Assembly: GCF_016724845.1 (NCBI RefSeq)
Contig: NZ_CP068082.1
Coordinates: 310,001 to 374,000, forward strand
DNA from: Sphingobacterium spiritivorum
GTDB taxonomy: Bacteria; Bacteroidota; Bacteroidia; Sphingobacteriales; Sphingobacteriaceae
Length of the DNA stretch: 64,000 nucleotides
Direction: 5' to 3'
Below, in pieces: positions 17,179 through 26,700 of this stretch (within the stretch, counting starts at the first letter, position 1; each line of letters begins with the position of its first letter). The position numbers and the translations under genes were made by a program. Below the pieces are notes generated by a model. That model saw only the letters and a program-made list of their open reading frames with translations. It searched no databases and was not told the DNA's origin.

Positions 17179-17853
17179 TTATATAATGGATATATATTTT
17201 ATTGCCAATCCTGCAAGTTGTTCTTCTGTATTCACCTTTTTGCAACCCTCCAGATTCAGTTGTTGCAGTTTGTCCAAATGACAAATAGTAGGCTGAAGCT
17301 TGGCTAGTGCGTTGCATTTTTGGAGAAACAGCGTAGTGAGTTTGTGGCAATGTTCGAGACCTTCGATAGATTCAAATGAACCGCCGATAATACGCAGGTA
17401 TTCCAGATTGATAGCATGCTTCAGAAAAGAAAGGTCCGCATGCTTAACACCGCCAATCAAAAGTTCTTTCAAAGATGTCAGTTTATCCCACCCCTGAATT
17501 TTCGGTCCATAGCCAATATTCAGTTTTTCCAGAACCGGAAAGACCGAAAGATCAAGATTAAATTCTCCTGCAGCACTCCAGCGCAGATTCTTCAATCTAT
17601 GCAAATACTTTAATCCGTTAATATCCGACTTTTTTGACATCGGCACCAGCCAATGGAAGGTTTCAATAAAATTCCTGTCTTTCAGAAAGTCAAAATTAAT
17701 CGTCTGCTTGCTCCAATCTCCATCCGTCCAGACACAAACCTCCGGGATTCCATTTTCCCTGGCATAATCCAGTCCTTCTTCAAGATATTCATATATTATC
17801 CGAATACCTTTAAAAGCAGAAGTTTCGCTGTAGTCTATCTTATATTTTTCCAT
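17179..17853 (-). CDS. Leucine-rich-repeat protein
   Basis: A 224-residue protein with no signal peptide. After an N-terminal domain of about 85 residues (MEKYKIDYSETSAFKGIRII...) come six to seven leucine-rich repeats with a 20-24 residue period: LKNLRWSAAG, FPVLEKLNIGYG, LTSLKELLIGG, AINLEYLRIIGG, CHKLTTLFLQKC and LDKLQQLNLEGC. Such proteins bind other proteins; the N-terminal part is not one I recognise. It sits 39 bases downstream of the HEAT-repeat gene on the same strand, so the two are probably cotranscribed. A similar minus-strand pairing of small repeat proteins is common in immunity-protein gene groups, but no toxin is seen here. Confidence 0.78.
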   Translation of the reverse strand: MEKYKIDYSETSAFKGIRIIYEYLEEGLDYARENGIPEVCVWTDGDWSKQTINFDFLKDRNFIETFHWLVPMSKKSDINGLKYLHRLKNLRWSAAGEFNLDLSVFPVLEKLNIGYGPKIQGWDKLTSLKELLIGGVKHADLSFLKHAINLEYLRIIGGSFESIEGLEHCHKLTTLFLQKCNALAKLQPTICHLDKLQQLNLEGCKKVNTEEQLAGLAIKYISII

Positions 17854-17892
17854 CAGTATCTCACCATTTATGATTTTATATTACAACTCTAT

Positions 17893-18417
17893 TCAGGGAT
17901 TAGTTTTTATTTTCTCCAATGCCTCCTGATAGATCTTCTGAATACTTTTCTTCTGCTCCTGTTCACAGATCTGCTCCACGGCAGGCAACAACGTCACATT
18001 GTATTCGGTTTTTAATTTGATTATCTGTCCCAATGCAAATGCGGAACTCCATCGCACTACAGTACCTTCATGCGTTGTATTATCCAACAATTTGAAAATA
18101 GATTCCTTCAATTGTGTAGAGAACAGGTGTGCGATATTCCCAATAACCTTTGCACTTTCCCATTTTATGCGTGGGGCTTTTGAACGCAAGGATTGTGTTA
18201 CAAATAGCAGCACATGTTCGTCAGCAAGTTCGGGATGACGCCGGGTAGCATATTCCAAAGCCTCTATACAGGTTGCTTTTACAGGGTCTTTTTGGTTTGC
18301 GGCAAAAACAAGAAGTTCTTCAACAGCAAGTGATTTTTCTAAGATCCAATTACTGATCGTCTCTGTTTTCTCTTTAGATTTGATTTCTTTTTCTTTAAAA
18401 AGCTCTTCGATGGTCAT
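17893..18417 (-). CDS. HEAT/ARM-repeat protein
   Basis: A 174-residue all-helical protein. Repeats of about 40 residues are visible: KDPVKATCIEALEYATRRHPE, SKAPRIKWESAKVIGNIAHLF and TVVRWSSAFALGQIIKL, each with the Pro/Asp-Arg turn of HEAT repeats. There is no signal peptide or enzyme motif, so it is probably a cytoplasmic scaffold or binding protein. The partner is unknown. It lies between map and the LRR gene, all on the minus strand; a weak hairpin between map and this gene suggests separate transcription. Confidence 0.8.
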   Translation of the reverse strand: MTIEELFKEKEIKSKEKTETISNWILEKSLAVEELLVFAANQKDPVKATCIEALEYATRRHPELADEHVLLFVTQSLRSKAPRIKWESAKVIGNIAHLFSTQLKESIFKLLDNTTHEGTVVRWSSAFALGQIIKLKTEYNVTLLPAVEQICEQEQKKSIQKIYQEALEKIKTNP

Positions 18418-18478
18418 ATTTATTATAACTGATTCTTATCGTACATATCGATATTCGAAGAATTAAATTAAGAAAAAT

Positions 18479-18497
18479 CCTGTTCAATCCGGACAGG
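18479..18497 (-). terminator. Weak terminator after map
   Basis: On the minus strand a 5-bp stem (CCTGT/ACAGG) with possible inner pairing is followed by ATTTTTC. It lies just after the map stop. Confidence 0.4.
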
Positions 18498-18512
18498 TAA
18501 AAATCATTTTTA

Positions 18513-19265
18513 CTATTCAACAGCTGTCAGTATAATGGGCTTATCATCTGTCACGACAAGGGTATGCTCATGTTGAACTGCAAATCCGCCCTTATTACCC
18601 AATAACGTGAATCCATCTGCTTGTTCAATAGCCAATGTAGAGTGCGTATTGATAAATGTTTCTATAGCGACAACCGTTCCTTTTCTAAACCGTCTTTTGT
18701 CATCCGGGTCTTTATAATTCAAAAGATCAAAAGGTTCTTCATGCAATGCTTTCCCTAAGCCATGACCTCCCAGGTTTTTGATGACGAGATAACCTCTTTT
18801 TCTAGCTTCAGTTTCGATGTAATGACCAATTTCGTTTATCCTCACCCCTCCTTTAATACGGGATATAGCAGAAAGGAGAATGTTTTTTGAAGCGTCAACC
18901 AAAGAACTGTGCCCATGCAGGTCCTCACCTACAACAATAGATCCGCCATTGTCAGACCAGTATCCGTCAAGCTCAGCAGATACATCAATATTGATCAAAT
19001 CTCCATCCTGAAGAATTCTTCCTGGTGAAGGTATTCCGTGTGCGACTTCATTATTGAGACTGATACAGGTATACCCAGGAAAACCATATGTCAACCGGGG
19101 AGCAGACCGTGCACCAAACTCCATCAATATATCTCCACCGTATTCATCCAGCTCCTGAGTCGATATTCCTGGCTTGGCATACTGTTGCATTTTCAGTAAA
19201 GTCACAGCTACTGCCTGACTTACAGCTTTCATTTTCTTCAGTTCATTGTCATCGGATATAATCAT
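18513..19265 (-). CDS. map: Type I methionine aminopeptidase
   Basis: Removes the N-terminal methionine from nascent proteins. From the ATG at 19265 (MIISDDNELKKMKAVSQAVA) the product has 250 residues, the normal length; the longer upstream frame adds an unrelated N-terminus and crosses the predicted promoter. All five metal ligands are in place: Asp in INIDVSAELDGYWSDNG (two aspartates), His in GGHGLGKALHEEP, and Glu in VVAIETF and near the C-terminus in QHEHTLVV. The family histidine in NNEVAHGIP is also present. This gene is alone and divergent from an AraC-type regulator; many Bacteroidota encode map next to ribosomal genes, so this may be a second copy. Confidence 0.93.
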   Translation of the reverse strand: MIISDDNELKKMKAVSQAVAVTLLKMQQYAKPGISTQELDEYGGDILMEFGARSAPRLTYGFPGYTCISLNNEVAHGIPSPGRILQDGDLINIDVSAELDGYWSDNGGSIVVGEDLHGHSSLVDASKNILLSAISRIKGGVRINEIGHYIETEARKRGYLVIKNLGGHGLGKALHEEPFDLLNYKDPDDKRRFRKGTVVAIETFINTHSTLAIEQADGFTLLGNKGGFAVQHEHTLVVTDDKPIILTAVE

Positions 19266-19290
19266 ATATAATTGCTTTATGGATAAGAAA

Positions 19291-19298
19291 CAAAAATA
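19291..19298 (-). promoter_or_regulatory. Putative -7 box for map
   Basis: Minus strand TATTTTTG matches TAnnTTTG and lies 25 bases before the chosen ATG at 19265. No clear -33 box. Confidence 0.45.
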
Positions 19299-19352
19299 AG
19301 GAGGAGATGTTGGAGATAAATCGTAAAATCCGGACATTTCATTACGGTTTGT

Positions 19353-19360
19353 TAACTTTG
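19353..19360 (+). promoter_or_regulatory. Putative -7 box for the AraC-family gene
   Basis: TAACTTTG matches the consensus and ends five bases before the ATG at 19366, so a leaderless or nearly leaderless transcript is implied. No clear -33 box. Confidence 0.45.
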
Positions 19361-19365
19361 TCGTG

Positions 19366-20178
19366 ATGCCGATAAATTTTCTTACTGCCATACATGCACA
19401 AAATCAAGAAAACTATATTCAAATTCCTCTCGAAAAGGGGCTTGAAAGCTTTATTGAGGGTATTTATGAATTTGATGGCACTATGCTATGTGAACAAGTT
19501 GCTTTATTTAGTGACGGCTACCCGGCTCTGATCCTTATGCCCTTCTGCTCAGACACAGTGACGGTAAGAAACACGACTTCACATATTACACTGGGCTCGA
19601 TATGGATTTGCGGCGGTATTATACAACGAAGCTTTTTACAGTCTGCAAAACCGGAGGGTACCATCCGGATCGTTCGTTTTCGCGCACCTGCATTTTTTCG
19701 GTTGTTTGATCTTCAACCTGATTGTTTTGAATCTCAACCTGTTTATGATCTGACCAACTCATCTGAGCCATTTTTCAGGTCATTTATAAATACTTATTAT
19801 CAGACTACTGATGCTAAATCGCGGATAAAGGCTGTGGTCAATTTTATATCCGGCCAGCATATACCCAGTACAAAAATACCTGCACTGCTGCAGGAAAGAC
19901 TGAAGGAAATAGGGAAGAGCTCCTCTCCCACTATCCAGCATATAAATTACAAGTGGTGGCAACGCGCCTTTAAAAAACATTTTGGACTTGCACCGCAACA
20001 GTATATACAGATTCAACGTTTTTTGAAAGCTTACGCTTTGTTGGAAGCCTCTTCTTCCTTGTCTCTGAATGATGTCGCTTACAAAATCGGCTATTACGAC
20101 AGTAATCATCTATTGAAGGATTTCAATAAATATATAGGGCAATCTCCTAAAGCATATTTTAAAACCGGATTACTGTAA
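19366..20178 (+). CDS. AraC-family transcriptional regulator
   Basis: A 270-residue protein. The N-terminal 150 residues form a beta-rich sensing domain (ALFSDGYPALILMPF, SIWICGGIIQRSFL) like the DUF6597-type domain seen in AraC regulators. The C-terminal 80 residues carry the double helix-turn-helix: YKWWQRAFKKHFGLAPQQYIQIQRFLKA followed by LSLNDVAYKIGYYDSNHLLKDFNKYIGQSPKAYF, a standard AraC/XylS DNA-binding domain. The ligand is unknown. GTG at 19363 directly precedes the ATG and could also serve. Divergent from map and convergent with the large exported protein; its target genes cannot be inferred from position. Confidence 0.9.
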   Translation: MPINFLTAIHAQNQENYIQIPLEKGLESFIEGIYEFDGTMLCEQVALFSDGYPALILMPFCSDTVTVRNTTSHITLGSIWICGGIIQRSFLQSAKPEGTIRIVRFRAPAFFRLFDLQPDCFESQPVYDLTNSSEPFFRSFINTYYQTTDAKSRIKAVVNFISGQHIPSTKIPALLQERLKEIGKSSSPTIQHINYKWWQRAFKKHFGLAPQQYIQIQRFLKAYALLEASSSLSLNDVAYKIGYYDSNHLLKDFNKYIGQSPKAYFKTGLL

Positions 20179-20185
20179 AGGGATA

Positions 20186-22195
20186 TTATTCGGAACTATA
20201 AAGTGACATCTTTTTTAATAGAAACTCCAGCCCATTATGCTGTTGTGGAGGGAAAGTAACACTGATCTCTCCAACAATCTGATTATTAACGATCCCTTTG
20301 GATGTGATGGTGACATTCCCATATCCGGCCAGCTCATCTACATTTGTTCGCCAATCCTGTGATACAGGTATATCCATATCTTTAAGTATGGTCGGAATGC
20401 GGTTTGTCTGTACGACTGCAGAAAATTTATTATTCCTGATTATCCTTTCAAAATGCTTATTCGCCACTGATTGAGTTTTCCCTTCCTTTATTTCCTCCAG
20501 CTCTGCCCGATCATTGGATACAAACACAAGATCTTCCTGACACATCATATATATCGGAAATCCATGACCCCTATTTCGTTCAATCTCAAAAATATCTTTA
20601 TTCAAGGTAGCCTTTTTCATTGCGACAGCAAGTTGCAAACCACTCAGCAACAGACGCTGATCTTTAGATGTAAACATCCAGACAAAGCGTGGAACTGTCT
20701 CTTCTTTTGTACGCTTTACTTCCTTCAGATCATAGTCATTATTATATTCATAATCTGTATACTCAGTCCTTAGTTTTGTCACTCCGTTGAGAAGTACCAG
20801 ATGATCGCCCGGCATTATTTTGGCTAATGCCTGTTCATCAAAAACAACATCCATTGCTAAAGCCAAAAACGGAGCAATTTCAGGTTCTTTACCAAACAGG
20901 CTACCAAAGCGCTTTGAGATATATGTTGGCAGCTCCTTCATATAGGCTTCGGAATTGATATTTAAGGATAGAAAACCTACTGTTTGCGCTTTGAAATAGC
21001 GGAAGAACTTAGGATTAGGTTTTTGATTATAAATACGCTTGGCAACCTGCAGCAAATCTTTATCCAAATCTACCCTTGTCTTCAGTTTCAGAGTCTGTTC
21101 TTCAAGCTGAAGATCCAGAAAGGCTTGCCCATATCCGTATCTGAAATAATAGGGCTTAAATCCGTAATACCAGGAACTCATATAGGCTAATGGCAGCAAG
21201 CCCAGATATAACTCGTCTACATTTTTGACCCAGGCCCGCATCAACGGCATTTTTTCATGAATTGATTTTAACGTTTTTTCATCTAATCCTTTATGATTTG
21301 CCGATAATAAATGCTGCATTTCCTTATCCATCCATTGAACTTCAAGTGCATTCCGGATGGAATCGTTTTTTTGCTGTACACGTTCATGTATGCGTGCTAT
21401 AGAATCTGAATAATTTTTATCCTCTTCAGTCCAGATATCATTTATATTGATAGTATCAGCTTTTTCTCTTCCAAAATCATAGGCCTCAAATGTCACTTCT
21501 TTTTCATCACGGATATCTCCATAGATGACAGATGAAGCAGAGTCAGGCTGCTCTACAATCTCTAAACTATCTATGCCGTCTTCTGTATAACTGTAAATTG
21601 AATCCGTCGTAGCGTCTGCTGCTTCATCATAAGAACCGTTTTCTATGTAGACTGGCATTGCTGCCATATCTACATTATCAATTCCATAACGTGTTGCAAC
21701 AGAATCATTATAGAAAAAATTGTAATTGAGTCCACCTGACAGGATATAAAGTACTTCTTTATTCCAGGCTAATAAAGTTCCGCTAATATTCGTAGCTCTG
21801 AGAAATCCGTTTTCCGTTGCCACTTTTCCAATCGTATAAGGCAGCATCGCTTCAAATTTCTCCGGATTATTGAGTGGTAAAATATAACCTAAATAGGATA
21901 TACTATCTGTATTCTTATGATACATATAACTATACTGTTCCAGATCTATCCCCATGTCTTCCAGATGAACAGACTTTTGCCCTTTTTGCTGTTGGAAAGT
22001 ATCAAAAAAATTAATCTTGACAAGTAATTCATTGAGCAAATCAGCATTGCTATGCTTTAGAATATCTTTTGTATTAATTACGGCTATAAGGCTTGCTTCT
22101 TTGGGTATACGCGTAGCTATGTATTGGGCTTTTGTTTGTAGAATGATCAGAAATGTAAAACTAAAAGCTAAAATTATATTCAATCTACCATTCAT
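20186..22195 (-). CDS. Large exported protein, possibly DUF4836-like
   Basis: A 669-residue protein with a signal peptide (about 23 residues, ending LQTKAQ). The mature N-terminus (IPKEASLIAVINTKDILKHSNADLLNELL) resembles the opening of DUF4836-type Bacteroidota proteins, but I am not sure of the family. The middle is acidic and helical, with a low-complexity section (ATTDSIYSYTEDGIDSLEIVEQPDS). The C-terminal third contains beta-rich stretches. There is no lipobox or membrane anchor, so it is periplasmic or surface-exposed. It is transcribed alone; downstream is the AraC gene on the opposite strand, and upstream lies a 600-base palindrome-rich gap. Function unknown. Confidence 0.7.
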   Translation of the reverse strand: MNGRLNIILAFSFTFLIILQTKAQYIATRIPKEASLIAVINTKDILKHSNADLLNELLVKINFFDTFQQQKGQKSVHLEDMGIDLEQYSYMYHKNTDSISYLGYILPLNNPEKFEAMLPYTIGKVATENGFLRATNISGTLLAWNKEVLYILSGGLNYNFFYNDSVATRYGIDNVDMAAMPVYIENGSYDEAADATTDSIYSYTEDGIDSLEIVEQPDSASSVIYGDIRDEKEVTFEAYDFGREKADTININDIWTEEDKNYSDSIARIHERVQQKNDSIRNALEVQWMDKEMQHLLSANHKGLDEKTLKSIHEKMPLMRAWVKNVDELYLGLLPLAYMSSWYYGFKPYYFRYGYGQAFLDLQLEEQTLKLKTRVDLDKDLLQVAKRIYNQKPNPKFFRYFKAQTVGFLSLNINSEAYMKELPTYISKRFGSLFGKEPEIAPFLALAMDVVFDEQALAKIMPGDHLVLLNGVTKLRTEYTDYEYNNDYDLKEVKRTKEETVPRFVWMFTSKDQRLLLSGLQLAVAMKKATLNKDIFEIERNRGHGFPIYMMCQEDLVFVSNDRAELEEIKEGKTQSVANKHFERIIRNNKFSAVVQTNRIPTILKDMDIPVSQDWRTNVDELAGYGNVTITSKGIVNNQIVGEISVTFPPQQHNGLEFLLKKMSLYSSE

Positions 22196-22492
22196 ATCTT
22201 ACTTGACTTTTAAAATAAACTCCTACTACTGACACTGTGACACCTGATCAAATGATTAGGTGCACAATGCAGTTTTACTATTCAATACACACACCCTATC
22301 AGGATATTAATGCTTTCGCATAGATACGAATCATTATGTTTCAAAGTTAGCCAATCAGCATGGGTAGCACAATCCCCGAAATCAGGGATAGTGATGTACT
22401 TTGAAGGATATGTACGTGTCTGTTTTAGCTTTTCTCTCCTTCTAAAGGAGATATCCGGATTTATCGGGGGAAAGATTAATCCATAGAAATTC

Positions 22493-22534
22493 AGAACCTC
22501 TCCCTAACCCTTCCGACGAGTCGGAACAGGTTCT
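22493..22534. repeat. Nested inverted repeat
   Basis: An inner 7-bp hairpin (TTCCGAC/GTCGGAA, 22511-22526 with a 2-base centre) is enclosed by an outer 7-bp stem (AGAACCT at 22493-22499 with AGGTTCT at 22528-22534). The outer motif recurs in the palindrome at 22738-22773. Confidence 0.6.
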
Positions 22535-22587
22535 CCTTAAAAATGAGAGGGAATAGTTTTAATGGGATAACTATTTTTGGTCGCGTC

Positions 22588-22607
22588 TGCCGGTGTCCTC
22601 ACCGGCA
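22588..22607. repeat. REP-like hairpin, copy 1
   Basis: TGCCGGTG-TCCT-CACCGGCA: an 8-bp perfect stem with a 4-base loop, flanked by GCGTC on the left and GTATG on the right. The same flanks and loop pattern occur at 50208-50227 with a changed but still paired stem. A second hairpin with CATTT/AAATG ends follows at about 22629-22650. Confidence 0.65.
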
Positions 22608-22679
22608 GTATGGTAATTTCAGTTCTATCATTTGGCGGGGACGCTAAATGAAGCTGTTAAAAATTTAAGTTGATGTGTG

Positions 22680-22724
22680 TTTCATAACCCTTCTCTCCTT
22701 TGAAAGGAGAGAAGGGTTATGAAA
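22680..22724. repeat. Perfect 45-bp inverted repeat
   Basis: Two exact complementary arms of 22 bases (22680-22701 and 22703-22724) around a single G. The core is CTCTCCTTT/AAAGGAGAG. Related CTCTCCTTC-type half-sites are at about 22434-22450 and 50312-50336. Confidence 0.8.
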
Positions 22725-22737
22725 TAAGTTCCAAAAA

Positions 22738-22773
22738 CAGAGAGGTTCTAAAACTAGTTTTAGAACCTCTCTG
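22738..22773 (-). terminator. Perfect 36-bp palindrome, terminator of the PorP gene
   Basis: An uninterrupted palindrome of 36 bases with CAGAGAGGTTCTAAAACT as the left half. On the minus strand it is followed by TTTTT (22733-22737). It starts 25 bases after the PorP stop, so it probably terminates that transcript. Confidence 0.7.
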
Positions 22774-22797
22774 CATATAAATAAATAGTGGTGATAC

Positions 22798-23700
22798 TTA
22801 CAACCTTGATCTGCTTTGGTTACCGAAGCGTACTGACAGTCCTAGTTCATGGGTACTGTTTGCAATGTATCTGTTCAGATCACTGTTCTTCAGATTCTGC
22901 TGGTAACTGTATGCGATACGAAGTCTCCCCAGATTGAATTCGGCCATTCCCATCAGATCTCCACGTTGTCTGTAACCTGCCCCGATACCGAATTTTTCAT
23001 GGAAAAACAACATCGCTGAACCGTCAAACTGAACGCCTGTCACAGGACGGTAGCTCGCCAGTAAGCTCGGACGGATATACATCTGGTTATCCAGATCGAA
23101 GATGACAGAAGAGGATACATAAAAGGTATTATCCCGCCCAAACTGACGCACATAGTCGGATTCTTTGGACCCGAAAATAGAACGTGGCATCGATACGCCT
23201 ACATAGTATTTGTCCGGTCTGACCAGCGAAGCGGATAGCCCGTACAACAAGGTCCCGTATTGTACGGTCTGAAACGCCGGATCTCCAGGATCCAGAGAGC
23301 TGTAATCTCCACGCTGCTGCGTGTATCCCAGGTTAACGCCAAGACCTACATATTCCTCATCTGAGATCTGAAGGGTTTTGGTAAAGTTTGCCGAGGCTTC
23401 GGTACTCCGTTCTACGCCGATCTTGAATTGCTTGAAATTAACGCCTAATGCAATACCTCGGTTACCTATAGCAATGTTGCCATTGAACCAAATACTCTTG
23501 GGGGCTCCATCTACACCCGCCCACTGGTAACGGTACAAAAGGGCGGCGTCTCCTTCACCTCCTTTCAATAGCGCATTGTAACTCGGATTCAGCATCTTAC
23601 CGAACGAGCCCGATAGCGCCGGATCTATATACTGCTGACCACAGCACAGGCTGACAAATAGCATCAATAATGTGCCTGATATTATCTTCTTCAAGTTCAT
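22798..23700 (-). CDS. PorP/SprF-family type IX secretion membrane protein
   Basis: A 300-residue outer-membrane protein of the PorP/SprF family. These proteins help secretion or surface attachment of specific type IX cargo, often encoded next to them. The ATG at 23700 gives a clean signal peptide (MNLKKIISGTLLMLFVSLCCGQ); an in-frame ATG at 23763 adds 21 unlikely residues. The mature part begins YIDPALSGSF, has the usual early tyrosine-rich strand (LLYRYQWAGVDG), and continues as amphipathic beta-strands to the C-terminus. It lies 95 bases after the giant adhesin, whose C-terminal domain makes it the obvious partner. A palindromic terminator follows. Confidence 0.9.
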   Translation of the reverse strand: MNLKKIISGTLLMLFVSLCCGQQYIDPALSGSFGKMLNPSYNALLKGGEGDAALLYRYQWAGVDGAPKSIWFNGNIAIGNRGIALGVNFKQFKIGVERSTEASANFTKTLQISDEEYVGLGVNLGYTQQRGDYSSLDPGDPAFQTVQYGTLLYGLSASLVRPDKYYVGVSMPRSIFGSKESDYVRQFGRDNTFYVSSSVIFDLDNQMYIRPSLLASYRPVTGVQFDGSAMLFFHEKFGIGAGYRQRGDLMGMAEFNLGRLRIAYSYQQNLKNSDLNRYIANSTHELGLSVRFGNQSRSRL

Positions 23701-23795
23701 ATTCCTTGTTATTTCTGTTTTGTTATACTTTGTTGTTCTCAAAAGGTTGCTGTATTGCAGCAAGCACAGGGCTCTGCAATACAGCTTTTTCCTTT

Positions 23796-26700
23796 TTAAT
23801 ATCTGACCACGAAGAAGCCTTTGTCATAAACCCATTTACCGTTGATCTTTACTTCAAGCATGTAGAAGTACGTACCGGCTGGTACTGCACGACTTTCCTT
23901 GTAGCCATCAAAGCGGTTGCTGTGGTTATCGTAGCCTTTTAACTCCTGAACCAGGTTACCGTTGGCATCGAAGATGCCGATCTTGTTCTCCGGATACTCA
24001 TCGATTCCTTCAATTCGAAGGTAATCGTTGATGCCATCTCCGTTTGGTGATACCGCTGGGTGCACACGAACCGGAAGTTTGGCGCCGTCTTCGTTGCGTA
24101 CACGAAGTTCGCGGGTAACCGCATCAGCGGCTATGTAGTTCGCATCTCCGGACTGTTCTGCACGGATAAGCGCAAGACCTACGCCTCTCACTGTCACTTC
24201 CTGATTACCTGTAACTTCAGCAACAAGCGTATTGTCACTGTAGATTTTGATCGGTAGCGGACTGTTGCTGCTGATATCAAGGGTCAGGGTACCTGCATCA
24301 CGATATACAGCCGGGATCTCTTTAAACGTGATCACCTGTTTGGCTTTATTGATCTTCAGGGTAGCCTGCAGATTGAGGTTGGTATAGTTGATACCTCCGT
24401 CTATGGTTGCTGTAATTGCATACGTACCGGCCGCTGTCTGATTGTTTCCGGTGTAGCTAACGGTCGTACCTGCAGGAAGCGTACCTGCAATAAGGATGGA
24501 CTTCGCGGATGCATCGTAGGTGAAGCTGGCATCACTCAGGGTAATACCGCTGATCGTAGCTTTGGTGATCGTCAGATTTGCTCCTGCATAGGTGATTGTA
24601 TAGTTCGAGGCTGTCAGATCATTGTTGCTGATTGCATACGTACCTACATTTTCACCTGTGGCACGTTTCAATGTACCCGTCACTACAGTAGCGGCATCAT
24701 TGTTCACCAGACCGGTTACTTTATACGTCAATGCAGGATCTGCTGTACCGTAGACTTTGGTCTTCGCATCCGCGGTAACAGTCAGATTTGCTTTAGTAAT
24801 CGTAAGATCGGCTCCTGAATACGTAATTGTGTAGTTAGAAGCAGTGAGATCGTTATTACTGATCGCATACGTACCCACATTTTCACCTGTGGCACGTTTC
24901 AATGTACCCGTCACTACAGTAGCGGCATCATTGTTCACCAGACCGGTTACTTTATACGTCAATGCAGGATCGGCTGTTCCATAGACCTTAGTCTTCGCAT
25001 CGGCGGTAACAGTTAAGTTGGCCTTAGTAATCGTAAAACTTGCTCCTGCATAGGTGATCGTATAGTTCGAGGCTGTCAGATCATTGTTGCTGATCGCATA
25101 TGTTCCAACATTCTCACCCGCCGATCTTTTCAATGTACCGGTGACTACAGTAGCAGCGTCGTTGTTCACCAGACCTGTGACTTTATACGTCAATGCAGGA
25201 TCTGCTGTTCCATAGACTTTGGTCTTCGCATCCGCAGTAACCGTCAGATTTGCCTTAGTAATCGTAAAGTTTGCTCCTGTATAGCTAATTGTGTAGTTAG
25301 AAGCTGTCAGATTATTATTGCTGATAGCATACGTGCCGATATTCTCACCCGCCGATCTATTCAGCGTACCTGTAACCACAGTAGCGGCATCATTGTTCAC
25401 CAGACCGGTTACTTTATAGGTCAGAGCAGGATCTGCTGTACCGTAGACTTTGGTCTTCGCATCAGCCGTAACGGTTAAGTTGGCCTTTGTAATCGTAAGA
25501 TCTGCTCCTACATAATTAATCGTGTAGTTGGAAGCTGCCAGGTCGTTATTGCTGATTGCATACGTACCTACATTTTCCCCTGTTGCACGTTTCAATGTTC
25601 CTGTTACTACAGTAGCTGCATCATTGTTGACCAGACCGGTTACTTTATACGTCAATGCAGGATCTGCTGTTCCGTAGACTTTAGTCTTCGCATCAGCCAT
25701 AACCGTTAAGTTGGCCTTAGTAATCGTAAGATCTGCTCCCACATAAGTAATCGTGTAGTTGGAAGCTGTCAGATCGTTATTGCTGATTGCATACGTTCCT
25801 ACATTCTCTCCGGTTGCACGTTTCAATGTACCCGCTACCACAGTAGCCAGATCATTGTTGACCATACCGGTAACTTTATAAGTCAGGGTCGGATCAGATG
25901 AACCGTAAACCTTAGTTTTCGCATCAGCTGTAACCGTTAAGTTGGCCTTAGTGATGGTAAGATCTGCCCCAACATAAGTGATTGTGTAATTATCTGCACT
26001 CAGATCGTTATTACTGATCGCATACGTACCTGTGTTTTCTCCGATTGCACGTTTCAGTGTACCTGAGACCACAGTAGCGGCATCATTGTTCACCAGACCA
26101 GTTACTTTATAGGTTAATACCGGATCTGATGCCCCGTAGATTTTGCTTTGAGCATCTGCTGTAACCGTCAGATTTGCTTTAGTAATTGTCAGGTTTGCTC
26201 CTGTATAGGTAATCGTATAGTTGGCTGCTGTCAGATCATTATCCAGGATAGCATACGCACCTATGTTTTCTCCGATTGCACGTTTCAATGTTCCCGATAC
26301 CACAGTAGCCACATCATTGTTGACCAAACCTGTGACTTTATAGGTCAGAGCCGGATCATTCGCTCCGTAGACTTTTGTCTTCGCATCGGCTGTAACTGTT
26401 AAGTTCGCTTTCGTAATTGTAAGATCTGCTCCAACATAAGTGATCGTGTAGTTGGAAGCTGTCAGGTCGTTATTACTGATTGCATACGTACCGATATTTT
26501 CACCAGCTGCACGTTTCAATGTTCCTGTTACTACAGTAGCTGCATCATTGTTGACCATACCTGTGACTTTATAAGTCAGGATCGGATCATTCGTTCCATA
26601 GACTTTTGTCTTCGCATCGGCTGTAACAGTAATATCAGCTTTTGACACTGTCAATGTGCGACTCACAGGAGTTGCAGGATTATTGTTCTGATCTCCCGCC

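Larger units (their letters stand above)
22196..22797. other. 602-base gene-free region rich in palindromes
   Basis: No coding frame can be supported here. The left 230 bases are plain AT-rich sequence. From about 22425 to 22773 there are at least five inverted-repeat modules in a row, listed separately, with a common AGAACCTCTC or CTCTCCTT core. The layout resembles a cluster of dispersed intergenic repeats plus the PorP terminator. Confidence 0.7.
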
